In this document: positions 1 to 11,175 of the stretch, piece after piece
Position numbering within the stretch: position 1 is the stretch's first letter
Layout: every line of letters starts with the position of its first letter
Assembly (NCBI GenBank): GCA_015680685.1
Contig: MNCI01013853.1
Span: forward strand, 1 to 64,000
Length of the DNA stretch: 64,000 nt
Reading direction: 5' to 3'
Source of the DNA: Gnetum montanum
Taxonomy: Eukaryota > Streptophyta > Gnetopsida > Gnetales > Gnetaceae
Position numbers and translations under genes: made by a program
The notes under the pieces: generated by a model
Told to the model about the DNA's origin: nothing
Seen by the model: the letters and a program-made list of their open reading frames with translations, nothing else
Database searches by the model: none

Positions 1-663
1 TTGCTCCTCTTGTAATACCAACGAGAATGCTTGATTAACTTAGAGGAGATGACTCAATAATAGAATATATTCTTGAATGAAGGAATAAGAGTCATTTAGC
101 CCCATCAAAAATTACATAGTTCTTTCTTATTTTTGGAGATCAAGTAGAGCCTTCAATGCACCACAAAAACAACTTGGCATTAGACTGTGATGTGCAAGAT
201 CATCCCATAAACCCTTCATCTTGGTAAAATAATTTGCCACTAATTGTTTCTCTTAGACACATGAAGAAATTTCTCTTTGAATTTGAAAAATTCATGGAGC
301 ATTTTCTTGAGAGAATTGTTACTTCAAATCCTCCCACAAATCATGAGCTAAGTCAACATATATCATGGATGTAGCAAGCTTCTTGAATAGAGAATTCATC
401 AACCAAGATAGAACCATGTTATTGCATATGCTCCATTGAATCTTATCATTGGGACCATATGGTTTTGGAATCATTCCTTTGATAAATCCCAACTTATTTT
501 TTGCAATTAGGACCATCTGCATAGCTAGGCTCCATGTGCCATAATTCTTTCCCACCAATGATTGAGAAACTAAAACAACCCCTGGATTATCAAAATGGTG
601 AAGATATAAGGGATTGCTAGAGTCATCCATATTTTCACTTGGAGAAGATGCCATTATGAACAA
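1..663 (-). pseudogene. Copia gag fragment (Cop-1), truncated by window edge
   Basis: N-terminal part of a Ty1/Copia gag. The start codon is at 663 and the first 114 codons are open. They contain a Copia-type N-terminal segment with the motif LVGKNYGTWS and continue into a UBN2-like gag region (ending DLAHDLWEDLK). After a TAA near 319 the same frame stays recognisable to position 1 (FTKMKGLWDDL, then FLMGLNDSYS) with several more stops. It should bind genomic RNA and form the particle. The LTR and PBS lie just upstream at 720-1062, as expected for a 5' end. The rest of the element lies left of the window. Stop-ridden, so inactive. The family call is firm; the lineage within Copia is not resolved. 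Confidence 0.85.
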
Positions 664-719
664 TGAATTGATTACATACTAACGTGATGATTCCGAAAAT
701 TGAAAAATTAAAAAAATAT

Positions 720-731
720 GCTCTAATACCA
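720..731 (-). other. Copia primer-binding site (initiator Met tRNA type)
   Basis: On the minus strand the bases next to the LTR read TGGTATTAGAGC, one base from the usual plant Copia PBS TGGTATCAGAGC, which pairs with the 3' end of initiator methionine tRNA. It lies between the LTR (732 upward) and gag. Confidence 0.8.
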
Positions 732-1062
732 TGTCAAAAATTAGAGAGGAACAGAAAAGAAAATATAATTATGCAAAAGAGAATGCTATAGATCTACATT
801 TTCAAGGTTACGTAGTACATATATTTATATAATTCTTGAGTTTAGGTTGAATAAAAACCATCCAAAGAATGTATAAAGAAGGATAAGAAACTTTACAATG
901 GTAGAACACTTAGTAGAGGAAATGTACAATGGTAGAATACTTAACACAAGAAATTTACAAAGAAGGATCATTACCATTATTAGGAATAATACACAAAACT
1001 AAAATATTCTAATAATACAAACCCAAAATATTCTAATAAGGAGGGTTAGTGTCAAGTTGGCA
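732..1062 (-). mobile_element. Probable 5' LTR of Cop-1
   Basis: The boundary next to the PBS is clear: plus-strand TG at 732, so the sense LTR ends in ...TTGACA. The outer end is inferred at CA 1061-1062, giving a sense start TGCCAACTTGACAC, because no second LTR is in the window for comparison. About 331 bp, normal for Copia. Confidence 0.5.
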
Positions 1063-1109
1063 ACCAAATAAAAAACCTTGTGAAATCTCATGCCATAGGA
1101 CAAGGCTAA

Positions 1110-2720
1110 GATGATGATGATGATATTTTCCTAATAGGTCCTTATGCCATTATGGTTTACATCATGTAACTTTAAATGCTAATAGCATATGACCAATACA
1201 CTCCAATCAACCACATAATCCAAAAGCCTAGAAAATAACATTATATTCACTACATACCTGTAAATTGGGCTAGATTTTATCAAGGACTTAAGAATCAACA
1301 CCTAACTAGTATTTGGTTTAATCATGGCATCATCATCCAACATCAATCTGCATGGCAATCAATGTCATTGTTGTCTATTGCCTAATCCAGTGATCAAACA
1401 TGCATCCCATATTTTAAATGCCAATATTCCAATCCAAGGCTAGATTTTTAACTTCTCTATAACCTCCAATATGTAATAATGCTTGAGAATAATATGTCAT
1501 GTGACCCACCTTTGCTCTAGCTCTTAACAATACTTATGGCTCAATTTTTAACCATGTGACTAATGACCATAGTTTTCTAAGTTGACCATAAATTACTAGT
1601 TTATTGATTAGTGGCTTGGTTAGAAATTTTTTTGATAGTTGGTACTACTTTTATAGTAAACCTTATTTTTAGAAAGAAATCAATAGATTTAGGTATCATT
1701 TTTGTGACTTTTAAATATAACTTGGCCTAACTTGCTGATTTATCATGATTCTTAAAACATGTAAATTAGACATATTTCCAAAATATTTAAACACCACTAA
1801 TGAGAGCTTCAAAAGTATGTCTAAAGGTCATAGATTTTTGTGGGTAGCACCACAACATGATATTCTCAAATAGTAAAAGATCAATCAGTGCATGCCCTTC
1901 TTAAAGGGGTGTATGACCACATCTTTGTAGTGGTATCTAGATCATGTTTTGGTTGAATATATAGCTTGATGGATGAGCAATAATGGTTTCTTTACTTTTA
2001 TCTATTTCCAAGTGTAGTTCTTAATTATTTCCCCATGAGCGGCTAACCTAATGAAAGAAACAATTGCTTCACTTTTTCATTAACACTTTGGATGTGTGTA
2101 TTTCACTACAACTTCTGAAGTAGTAGATGCACTACCTAATAGCCTTACCATTGCCATGGCATTACAAAACAACAAAAGGTAAATTTGGTATTATTTATAA
2201 GAATAGTCTTAGTTACGAGTAGTTGTAGATGACACTACCATGGCCCTACTTTTGTGTGGTTATAAATGCATGCATTTATAAACTCTGCAAGGCTTTCAAA
2301 GAAATTTTTTTTTTAACATTTCTATATTCTTAAATGTAAAGCTATTCCTAAATTTTGTTAATTTTGATTATCAAATTTTCTTTACAAAATTTTCATAAAT
2401 GTTTTTTAGAACTTGTATTTAATGAATTGTACCTCGAATTGGGTTATGCATTACTACTTTATTTTATGAATTATATCTTATTTTTTTATTCAATAAATCC
2501 TAAAGGTTCTAGGATATAATACATTAATTGATTTGAAACTTAAATTTGAAACGATATACATTAATAGGGTCAACTTACCCTATTTAAGTAATTGTGCTTA
2601 GGTAATGTCCATAGAAATTTACCCTTTATTTAAGTAATTGTGCTTAGGTTTTGACCTAATTCTTATCACCTGAAAGAAAAGTACTTTACCATTACTTTAT
2701 TATAAGAGATACCCATGTGA
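1110..2720. repeat. Unidentified dispersed repeat R, copy 1
   Basis: Non-coding AT-rich sequence that recurs in pieces elsewhere in the window in the same orientation. 1110-1560 matches 51700-52150 over the whole stretch. 1800-2090 matches parts of 3890-4160 and 52150-52400. 2045-2720 matches 40050-40660. No LTR boundary, terminal inverted repeat or coding domain was recognised. The matches are visibly diverged, with many substitutions and small indels, so the copies are old. Confidence 0.6.
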
Positions 2721-3879
2721 TTCACATGCTTTGATACCACATTGTAGTGAACACATATAGTAAGCCCTATAACGTTTCCATACTTAAGACAATGGTAATA
2801 ATAAGCTTGGTAACTCTACCATACTTGAAAAGGTATCACCATATATATGCAGATACATTCACAAGTAAGTTGATTTAAAATAGAATCCACATAGTAATTA
2901 TATATATGGTAATATTTTCTATATTGATCTATGCTTGTTATTAGGAAGTCATGTCCATTGAAGATCCATGGTGTTGGCGTAATGGCCATCAACACACCAA
3001 CATCAATGTAATGAATAAGGAGAAATAAACATAGAAAAGCTTGATAGATTTTTTTGCAAATCATAATAATTTATGAGTAAAAGTGTTTAGTGGATAATTG
3101 GAATTAATGGCAAAACATAGTTTTATAAACTTAATATACAAAGTTAAGTGAACCAATATAGAACCTTTAAAACCAATTTAATTTTTTTGGAACCACTAAA
3201 ACTAAGTTCATCAAATAAGAAGTTAAAACATGAACATGGTATTTATTTTTTTCTTTCTATGATTGAAAATGTTAGAAATAAGGGACCATCATTTAGAGGA
3301 ATGGTAAGGTGCTCATATTAAGTCAAAGATGACAACTTGAGTTTGAGCTAGAGCATAGTCACTCTAAGAGGTTAGGCTTTTGCTCATCTAGCAACCCTCC
3401 CAGGACCAACCTAGTGGTATGAGCTCTTAAGATTAATTTGGAAAGATCTAAAAGTATTTTGGAAGGTGTAAAATATATCTAACGATTATTCAAGAAAAAA
3501 TAAACCATAAGATATCATTAAATAATAGCAATCACATTTTAAAGGCAACCATATTTTTTTAGCAAAAGCATGGGAATTAGTTTCTTTTCTTTATCATAAA
3601 AGCTTTACTGTGTAGTTAATATTTTCTTTTATTTATTAATGATTATTAGGGTAATGATTCTACTTTAATTTATAGGAGGAATTGTATCCACATGATATAG
3701 AAGACAATTCATTCCTTATATGTTTTATCAAATCAACTTGGAGCAAGTATGATAATCATAGTACTATCGCATTGTTACACCTTTGTTTGGTTGTTTGCAC
3801 TTGACAAAATTTTTACAAAAATCAAAAAAAAATGTCCCACATTCAAAAAACACTCATGGATTAATTTTTATCCATGTTA
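2721..3879. other. Gene-free AT-rich stretch
   Basis: No coding sequence, RNA gene or element boundary is supported here. The 82-codon minus-strand ORF at 2816-3064 has no recognisable domain. A sequence at 2728-2740 read on the minus strand resembles a Copia PBS (TGGTATCAAAGC), but no LTR structure could be confirmed beside it. Confidence 0.5.
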
Positions 3880-4329
3880 ATAAGACTAACTATAGCTTCA
3901 AAGTACAATGAATGATCACATGATTTTCTGGCTAGCACTATAACATGATATTCTCAAACAAGAATGGGTCACTCACTGCATGTACTTTTTAAAGTAGTGT
4001 ACCACCACCTCTATCCATTGCTACACAAAATAATTTTTGGTTAAATATCTACCTTGATGGGCTAGCATCGATAAAGGTTTCTTCACTTCTACCTTTTTCT
4101 AAATGTGGTTTTTAACTCTTCTTACATAAGTGGACAAACCAACGAAGCTAATGATGAGTTGTTATTCAATCCTCACTTTTAATAAATTAGGTACCATGCA
4201 CCTTATGCAACAGTAACCTGAGTAAAGTAGAATTGGTTCAATATGTAGGATTAATAGGAACTTAAAAGCAACTTTTAGAATAAGAAGACAACCACTCAAA
4301 ATAAGGGTAGCCACTTCTATTTAGACTAT
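3880..4329. repeat. Unidentified dispersed repeat R, partial copy 3
   Basis: Matches 52150-52530 almost throughout, including the block around the words CTCAAA and GCCACTTCT at its right end, and more weakly 1800-2090. The match stops at 4329, exactly where GP-A begins, so GP-A inserted into this repeat. Confidence 0.6.
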
Positions 4330-5181
4330 TGATGAGCCGTGATATCGCATACACAATATCGCATCCCATATCATTTTCTATAAATAAGAGGTGGCTTCCT
4401 TTGTTCTAGATAGTTAGACTTAGACACTTAGCCAAAATCTAGCAGTTTTACCATTCCAGAGTTAGAATAATTTCTATGTGCCTGTAGTAGGAGCCTTAAA
4501 GTGAATAGATCTTTATTTGAGCAAATTGTACCTGAGCACACATTTGTGTACGGAAATAAAGATGAACTTTATGATAAACCCTGCAGCATGCAGATTAAGC
4601 TAAATAGTAATTAATTATTATTGAATATTTAAATGCTTTCCTAGTTAATTAATGTCTCTCTCAACCCTTGACTCTCCTAGTTAAGTACAGTTAGTACGAC
4701 CGCTTCGAACATGTGTGTAGTGCTTGGTAACCCAGTAATGAGTAACATTTGGTAATCCTAGTAGCATTGCACTGGTTCAGGATGTGTGCAGAAAGTGGGA
4801 ATGGATACTAGTNGTAACATTTGGTAATCCTAGTAGCATTGCACTAGTTCAGGATGTGTGTAGAAAGTGGGAATGGATACTAGTGTTAGGATAATTAGAA
4901 CTTAGTTAGTGAATAGTTAATGAAATTTAGTCACTTAGTTCTACTTACCTTCCCCTATTAGCATAATACATTAAAAAGATAAAAGTTATAAAAATCATGT
5001 ACCTCAAGATTACTTAACCATACAACCGTGACAATACAAGTAAGTTTGGGAAGATAACGATTGATTAACTTTGAGTGTTCCATTAAGGCGTGTAAGCACT
5101 TTGTTCTTAGAGTTTGACCAGATCGCACGTGAGACACTCATATTTGTATGGTTGAGTGTAGGGGTACCTCGCCACTTATCA
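4330..5181 (+). mobile_element. GP-A 5' LTR
   Basis: 852 bp, TGATGAGCC...CTTATCA. TATA box TATAAATA at 4379-4386; an AATAAA-like poly(A) region near 4555. The U3 start has GATATCGCA-type palindromic motifs. It is longer than the 765-bp 3' LTR mainly because a 71-base segment (4742-4812 and 4814-4884) appears twice around a single N at 4813, which looks like an assembly join and not biology. Confidence 0.88.
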
Positions 5182-5203
5182 TTAGCATAGTTGTCGGGGA
5201 CTT
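5182..5203 (+). other. GP-A primer-binding site, degenerate
   Basis: Directly after the LTR: TTAGCATAGTTGTCGGGGAC. It aligns with TTGGCACCATTGC(T)GGGAC in GP-C and GP-D and with the Athila-type PBS consensus TTGGCGCCGTTGCCGGGGA. Several substitutions have decayed it. Confidence 0.65.
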
Positions 5204-5325
5204 AGTTGTTTGTACGCTACGTAGAACATAGGAATCATCTACATCATTGTAATGCTAGAATGAACCCTTAGGGTTAATCAAGGAAAGATAAGATAATGGT
5301 AAATCACACACCGAATGAGACGAAA

Positions 5326-6607
5326 ATGTCTTCTTCTTCGCACAAGAGCACTTTACCACCTAGGACTCACACAAGAGACAATCGGTGGCATCATACATGT
5401 AACCAAGATCCACTAGTTCCTCAATAGTTTTGGGTAGTATATACTCATCACGATGAGTATGTACCTGATTTCACCTTTATATGTACCTGATTTCACCTTT
5501 ATCCTCCACCAAGATGAACAACTGCATTGGAGAGACTTGGAGGGTAACATAGTGTTGCCTCCAGACCAAGTAGTCCCCAACATGCTTCTTCATGCTCTTA
5601 CACGAGTAGATATGCCACTTTTATATGTGGAATATGTTGCATGTGATTATGACACAAGGGACTACCATCCCAAAAAAGTGCAATGTCAAAGGGACTTGCA
5701 ACATGAGAGATACCATACATCCTTGAAGGGTAAAAGGCCCCATAATGCTCTGCCTGTCTTAGGAGAAATTGATGGTTGTGAACCTATTTCAATAGGTTTT
5801 TCACAAAACAATGTTTCCCCTCCTAACGATGGTTAAGAGGTGGTGTATCAAAACCTCCACTCCACGATTCACAACCCTAGTTCTGATCCCCACGAACATG
5901 AAATGTTCAACAAGGGAACACAAACACACAATAAAGGCGGACATTCTGATCGTAATCACAATCGGGGCTGAGACCATCAAAGAGAAGGTATAAAACATCA
6001 TCATGGTGATGGTTTTCCTTCTTCTTCACCTTCATTGTCACATTCACCCTCTCCTTTAGTGTCCAGATGCAATCATAAGGAACCTAACCATAAGGATAAA
6101 GGAAAACAGAGTGAAAAACATCAACGAGATAGTTAAGAATGAGGACGAGGGCACTTTAAAGAATCATGGCATAGAAGAAGGGAGAGTAGGGAACCACGTA
6201 GACATCACAAATGATATAAATGAGATGACCACGAAGAACCTCTACTCATGACAACAAGTATGTTAGATATCATGGAGGCTGTAAGAGTTCCAATAAGGCA
6301 CCAAAAGGATAGTAGAATAAAGAGGCTAGACATGAACAATATCCCACGATTTGAGGGGGGATACAATGCTGATCCTCAAAATCACCTACAAGCATTCCAC
6401 GATGCATGTGCCTTGCAAAACATTGACAATGAATGGAAAAAATTGAAGTTGTTTCCAAGGACACTAGTAAAGGAAGTAGAAAGCTAGTATCGGTCTTTAG
6501 AACTGGAATCCATTTAGAGGTGGAGTACAATTCTTGAACTGTTTAATGATAAGTACCAAACATACTCCCGAGTGTCTAACTTGTGAAAGAAAATCCAAGG
6601 ATGGAAG
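5326..6607 (+). pseudogene. GP-A gag, 5' portion
   Basis: The start is taken at the ATG at 5326 because it aligns with the GP-C start (MPSSHKSNSPP against MSSSSHKSTLPP). A 22-base tandem duplication near 5460-5503 shifts the frame. The conserved block FILHQDEQL...GNIVLPPDQ follows, then a charged linker, then the capsid-like region (IPRFEGGYNADPQNHLQAF...LFPRTLVKE) at about 6330-6480. Stops occur in the first segment, in the linker, and after KEVES. The frame is cut at 6607 by the insertion of Tat-1. The capsid region resembles the retrotransposon gag domain of Athila/Tat Gypsy elements. It would package RNA if intact. It is inactive here. Confidence 0.8.
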
Positions 6608-8120
6608 TGTAATGAAGGAGAATGTCGGCAGCTGGAAAATACCAAACAAAATCCCGCGTACACAGTTTTAACCACGGATCCGTGCGAGGGCTATGCTGGA
6701 AAAATGAATCCGCAGCGCCCTGAACAGTCTTGTCGATTAGACAGGGACTTACTAATTAGTAAACTGATGAAGATTATGAATATCTCATGGAACGATTTGA
6801 TTCGACGAGTCGCGAAATGAGAGAAAAGCGATGTAAATGAATCGTAACGATGGTGACAGCGTTAACATGATAATAGGAATCGAACACGAGAGAAATGCGT
6901 GATTACAAGATCTATGGTTTGACCCGGGAAGATAAGTATTTTTGTATATTCAAGTTACACTAGGGAAACCCCGTTTGTCTCGTATGAAGCAAATACAAAG
7001 CAACAAGAAACAAGCAAACTGTTTGAGCAGAAGTGCAGAATAGAGTCTGATCTACCTTGTAGGCCGGAGAAGGGATGCAAGGAAGGTCAAGTGCTGACAT
7101 CTATTGATCAACTGCTTTTGATCAACAAAAACTTACAAACCACACCAGATGATCTTTGGATCTCTGATCTGCTCCTTTTGCCTTGGTAGTCTTTTGCTCG
7201 GAACTGCTGACAATCACCAATGGGGAAAGTTGTCTCTTCGCCAAAGGGGTAATCGCTCTTACTGCCAATGCTCAAGTCAAGTATCTCCTGTCTCTATCTC
7301 TCTGTTGTTGCTCTGTTGCTCTTGTTCTGTCTGGTTGCCTCTGTTTTTCTTCGCCAACTGGGACATTTATAGGTTTGACAATATGTGGAGAAGGCACAGC
7401 TATGATGACACATGTTTCAGACCTTTCGGAAGATCATTGACCTAATTAGCTTTGTGTTGAACTCCGTGACTACACACAATACACGCATCTGCGTATTGTG
7501 CGTATGAGTGACAAGTGTGGGTTGCGCATGTCTCCATTGATTTTGGGCTATATTACGCTCGTACGCATTGTGTCGCGTGCGAGAGCGTAATAAAGTATAC
7601 AAGTGAAGGACTCAAGCTGCCTTACACTGGTTCACGCTTTCGAGCGTAGTAAAGCGTAAACAATGATTATATTGGCGACAGGTTACGCCACGTACGCTGC
7701 GTAGCGTGAGGAGCGTAACTTGGTCCGCCGCACTTCCTTTGGATTCTCTTTGGCATTTTCGAAGCCCATTACACTGCATTGCGTAACAGAGCGTAAATTT
7801 ACCTTTAGACAAAAGACTCAGCTAAAATACATGATCGATCGCATATTACGTTGCTTAGGCCTTAGGCTTTGCCAAACCTGCTGAAGTAAGCTGCCTTTGA
7901 ACATCGAACTATGTTACGCAAAGCATCATTACGCTATGTTGCGTGCTATAGCGTAAATGCAGAAAACATAGTAAGATAAGAAATCCATGAAAGAAAGCCG
8001 AAGCTTTGATGCTGTGCACCCCCTTGCCTTGCCTTGCCTTGTTTCTGGAATTCTGTCATGTGCTCTTGCCCAAATCACGAATCTTTGCCTGAGGTGACTC
8101 GCAATTTTCATGGTGTTTCA
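6608..8120 (-). mobile_element. Tat-1 3' LTR
   Basis: 1513 bp, plus-strand ends TGTAATGAAGG and CATGGTGTTTCA. It is the sense 3' LTR because the PPT abuts it at 8121 and integrase lies upstream. It contains a cluster of TTACGC/GCGTAA motifs at 7550-7960. Plus-strand ORFs at 7149-7445 and 7183-7440 recur in the other LTR only because the LTRs are copies. Confidence 0.93.
7552..7956. repeat. Three hairpins built from TTACGC/GCGTAA in the Tat-1 LTR
   Basis: Hairpin 1: ATTACGCTC (7552-7560) with GAGCGTAAT (7583-7591). Hairpin 2: GTTACGC, CACG, ACGC (7682-7697) with GCGT, CGTG, GCGTAAC (7699-7719), a near palindrome. Hairpin 3: TTACGCTAT (7929-7937) with ATAGCGTAA (7948-7956). Hairpin 1 is intact in the partner LTR (23235-23243 with 23266-23274); the others are partly decayed there. 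Confidence 0.75.
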
Positions 8121-8136
8121 ATGGCCCCTCTTTGTT
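8121..8136 (-). other. Tat-1 polypurine tract
   Basis: On the minus strand the bases directly before the 3' LTR read AAAGAGGGGCCAT, a standard plant Gypsy PPT used to prime plus-strand DNA. This fixes the element orientation. Confidence 0.85.
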
Positions 8137-9266
8137 GACGGTTAGAGGGCCTACCTGAAATACGTTGAAAAAGAATGCGAAACACTGGAGGAGAAAAAGT
8201 ACTAACAACATTCATCAATGGCTACTTAAGTGTTGTCCTGTCAACATAGAAGAGCAAGGCTGGAGGTTATGGGAGATAGGATGATTTGGCAGGAAACAGG
8301 TTCGGGGAAGACTCAAATGAAACAAGATGGCAGGCCTATAGAATGCACTCATTGAACATACAGAAATGTATGCGTACTTGTGTTAACAGGAATGCTTTTA
8401 GACGATCATAGTGCATCAGTCTGAGATTTCTCTATTACAGACTATAGCAAGAATTCTTGCAAAAGGAGCACAGCGCGTCACTTCTGCGATATCTCTGCTA
8501 TGACACTTGATTGAGTTATTCTAGTTTATGGAGTTGATTGCAATGTGAGTGCGGAAAATAGGTGTTTGCATATGTAGTTTTTGTGTACAGGAAGCAGATG
8601 GTAGGGATGAAGCGGAGCAAGAACTGAGGGTGGGGTAGCGACGTTGGGATTATCCCAGTATCCCAACACTATTTCAAAACACTATTTGTACTTCACCACT
8701 CAGATGCATGCACCTTTGGAAAACATCTTCACAGTAAGTAACCTGCAACCAAAGAAGAAAATAGAGGATACCATTGTCTATGTGAACTGGAGGAGAAGTT
8801 GTTGAAATGAGTGCTAACAGAGGTGAGATGAAGTGACTGGGCCGTGAAGGAGGAACTGTAGCATGAGGCCATAGTCTTCAACCTTGACACTCAGCCTAGC
8901 ATATCACCACCAAAAGACATCAGACACAGTGCACCTAGCTGGTTATACAAAGAACCAGCTAGGTGAATTTGCGAAGCCAGAGTCTGATAGCGATGATGAG
9001 CGGAGATCCCCAAATTTGCAATTGATGGGAATGCCTTTGGGGCTCTGAGCGGAGGAACTAATCTCTCAGAGGTACCACCGCTACAATGGGCGCGGTGGCG
9101 GTATCTCTGAGGGGTCAGTAGTATGCCTCTCGACACGTCCGAGGAATTAGTAGGATGCCGGTGGGGTAGCGACGTTGGGATTATCCCAGTATCCCACCAC
9201 GCTTGACGTGAAGCTGCATAGGGATGATTACGCTCGCTTGATTTGCATGGTGACGACTTGTAAGTC
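8137..9266 (-). other. Tat-1 non-coding 3' region with direct repeats and hairpins
   Basis: No supported coding sequence. A repeat of about 37 bases, containing GGGATTATCCC, occurs at 8631-8668 and 9161-9198. Between the copies lie two stem-loops. A perfect 13-bp stem, CACCTAGCTGGTT (8932-8944) with AACCAGCTAGGTG (8953-8965), has an 8-base loop. A longer imperfect stem at 9065-9111 opens CTCAGAG and closes CTCTGAG. The 212-codon ORF at 8891-9529 is an artefact of these repeats. Confidence 0.6.
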
Positions 9267-9762
9267 CCAGTTTTAAGTCCTGGTAGACTGTCGTTGCTGG
9301 TTTTAGGTCTCAGCAGACCATGGTCCCATTTTAGAGTCCGGGCGGACCGAGAAGTGCTAGTTTTACATCGTAGCGGATGGTGGCAGGGCTGATTTAAGGT
9401 CTCAGCAGACCATGATGTGGATGTTAGTTTCGCGTCATGACCCAAGGACAAATCTGTGCTAGTTTTACGTCTCAGTAGATAGTTGCTTACCTTTGCCAGT
9501 TTTATGTCATGACGGACAGCTGGTGCCAATTTAGCGTCGTGGCGGATGCGTGCAAAAGATGCTAGTTTTTCATCTTGATGGACCTATACAATATTGCCAG
9601 TTTTACATCATAGCGGACGGTTACAACTTGCTAGTTTAGCGTCGTGGCGGACAATCACTGCCAGTTTAGCGTCATAGCGGATGCGTGCAAGGAATGCTAG
9701 TTTAGCGTCATAACAGACGATGGCTGCCAGTTTAGCGTCATAACAGACGATGGCTGCCATAC
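9267..9762. repeat. Hairpin minisatellite in the Tat-1 3' region
   Basis: About 13 diverged units of 30-45 bases of the form (C)TAGTTTTA, short stem, loop, complementary stem. Stems change in pairs between units: AGTC/GACT (9276 and 9286), GGTCT/AGACC (9306-9319 and 9398-9411), GTCC/GGAC (9336-9347), CATC/GATG (9366-9379), TGTC/GACA (9505-9518), plus several GTC/GAC units to 9750. The same motif occurs once at 13391-13412 and about four times at 17900-18040. Confidence 0.75.
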
Positions 9763-9786
9763 CTGATATTGACACTGGAGATGCTA

Positions 9787-11175
9787 CTAAATGTAGTACC
9801 ACTTTAGATATATGTGATTTATAGGATTTGGTAACTCGCTGCCGTCGATATCGACTAACTTGAATGCTCCGTTGCTGTATGCGTCAGTCACCATGAAAGG
9901 ACCCTCCCAGTTCGCAGAGAATTTTCCTACTGGTTCACGAACGGCCTTGAGAACTAAATCCCCTTTCTTGATTAGACGCTGCTGAAGATTGTGATGATGT
10001 TTTTGCCTCTGCTTATCTTGATACTTTTCAATTGTATCAAGCGTTTGTATCCACTTCTCTTCTACTGAATCCAAATCGATGACCCGAGACTCAGTGTGTT
10101 GAGCCTCATTTATAATCGTGGAGAGGACCATTCTCAGAGAAGGAATTTGCAACTTGAGAGGCAGCACCACCTCGGATCCATAGACTAGGCTATAGGGCGT
10201 ACTATCTGTAGCTGTCCTACAGGTAGTCCGATATGCCCATAGCACATAGAGGATCTTTTTGTGCCACCGCCTCTTATTACTATCTAGCATTTTCTTGAGC
10301 AGATTGATGATGACTTTATTTGTTGCTTCAGCTTGACCATTCGCTTGCGGGTAGTAGGGCGAGGAAAAAGATTGTTTAATGCCAAGGCTATCACAGAAGG
10401 ATTTGGTTTCCGTACTACTAAACTGCGGCCCATTGTCGATCACGATAGCCATCGGGAGACCAAATCTGGTTACAATGTTGTCTAAGATGAAATGACAAAT
10501 TTGTTGAGATGTGATCTTCCTTAAAGGAATAACTTCTACCGACTTTGTAAAGTACTCAGTTGCGGTAGGTATGAAGCTATGACTTGTGGAGGATTTCAGC
10601 GTGATGGGACCTATAATGTCTAGTCCCCATTGCTGAAATGACCATGTTATCTGAGTTGTATGTAACTCTGTAGGTGACACGTGTATAAGGTTTGCATGAC
10701 GCTGACACGTGTCACAAGTTTTAACCTTTTCCAGGCAATCTTTTTCCATGTGTGGCCAGTAGTACCCTAAGCGGCGAATTTTTGAAGCCATAGCCCGGGG
10801 TGCTACGTGTCCTCCGCATAATCCCTCGTGAACCTCGCCAACGATACGCTGCACTTGGTCCTTGTTAATGCAAGTAAGTAGCACACCATCAAAAGAGCGT
10901 TGACAAAGAGTACTGTCTCCTATGATTACGTACTGCCTAGCTTGCTTGCGGATTGCATCTTTTTGTGCGCGTGTCAATTCGTGCAGCAGCTCGCCCTGTA
11001 GGAGGTAAGTTTTAATGTTGTCGTACCATTCTGGCGTGCTTTCTTCAAGAAGAGAAGATATGTGCATTGTCTGAATGATAGGACTTGTACAATCTATTAT
11101 TAAGGTAGGGAAAGTGTCGAGTAGATGTGAAGGCACGTTTAAAGCTAGAGTAGCCAGTGCGTCGGCTAGTGTGTT
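9787..11175 (-). CDS. Tat-1 integrase
   Basis: Inserts the element cDNA into the genome. The 449-codon open frame (11136-9787) holds the whole domain. The zinc-binding HHCC module comes first (HEGLCGGH, then CDTCQRH). The DDE catalytic core follows: D in WGLDIIGPI, D in VIDNGPQF, E in GQAEATNK. The C-terminal part is basic, with WEGPFMVTDAYSNGAFKL (GPF/Y-type) and no chromodomain, which excludes chromoviruses. The frame continues upstream of the Met at 11136 into the end of the second RNase H (LADALATLALN) to about 11175, where a one-base frameshift separates it. So this is part of a pol polyprotein, not a separate gene. All catalytic residues are intact. Confidence 0.93.
   Translation of the reverse strand, partial: NTLADALATLALNVPSHLLDTFPTLIIDCTSPIIQTMHISSLLEESTPEWYDNIKTYLLQGELLHELTRAQKDAIRKQARQYVIIGDSTLCQRSFDGVLLTCINKDQVQRIVGEVHEGLCGGHVAPRAMASKIRRLGYYWPHMEKDCLEKVKTCDTCQRHANLIHVSPTELHTTQITWSFQQWGLDIIGPITLKSSTSHSFIPTATEYFTKSVEVIPLRKITSQQICHFILDNIVTRFGLPMAIVIDNGPQFSSTETKSFCDSLGIKQSFSSPYYPQANGQAEATNKVIINLLKKMLDSNKRRWHKKILYVLWAYRTTCRTATDSTPYSLVYGSEVVLPLKLQIPSLRMVLSTIINEAQHTESRVIDLDSVEEKWIQTLDTIEKYQDKQRQKHHHNLQQRLIKKGDLVLKAVREPVGKFSANWEGPFMVTDAYSNGAFKLVDIDGSELPNPINHIYLKWYYI

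Noticed and set aside
2728-2815. Possible Copia PBS and LTR on the minus strand
   Set aside because: TGGTATCAAAGC-like word only; no LTR pair, PPT or gag next to it, and the adjoining sequence belongs to repeat R.
7149-7445. 98-codon hydrophobic ORF in a Tat-1 LTR, partly repeated at 22866-23123
   Set aside because: Its presence in both LTRs is explained by the LTRs being copies. It is frame-inconsistent between them (98 versus 85 codons in a shifted frame) and lacks a domain.
8891-9529. 212-codon minus-strand ORF downstream of integrase
   Set aside because: Composed of the hairpin minisatellite and neighbouring repeats; repetitive RxxTS-type peptide with no domain. Openness follows from the repeat unit, not from coding.
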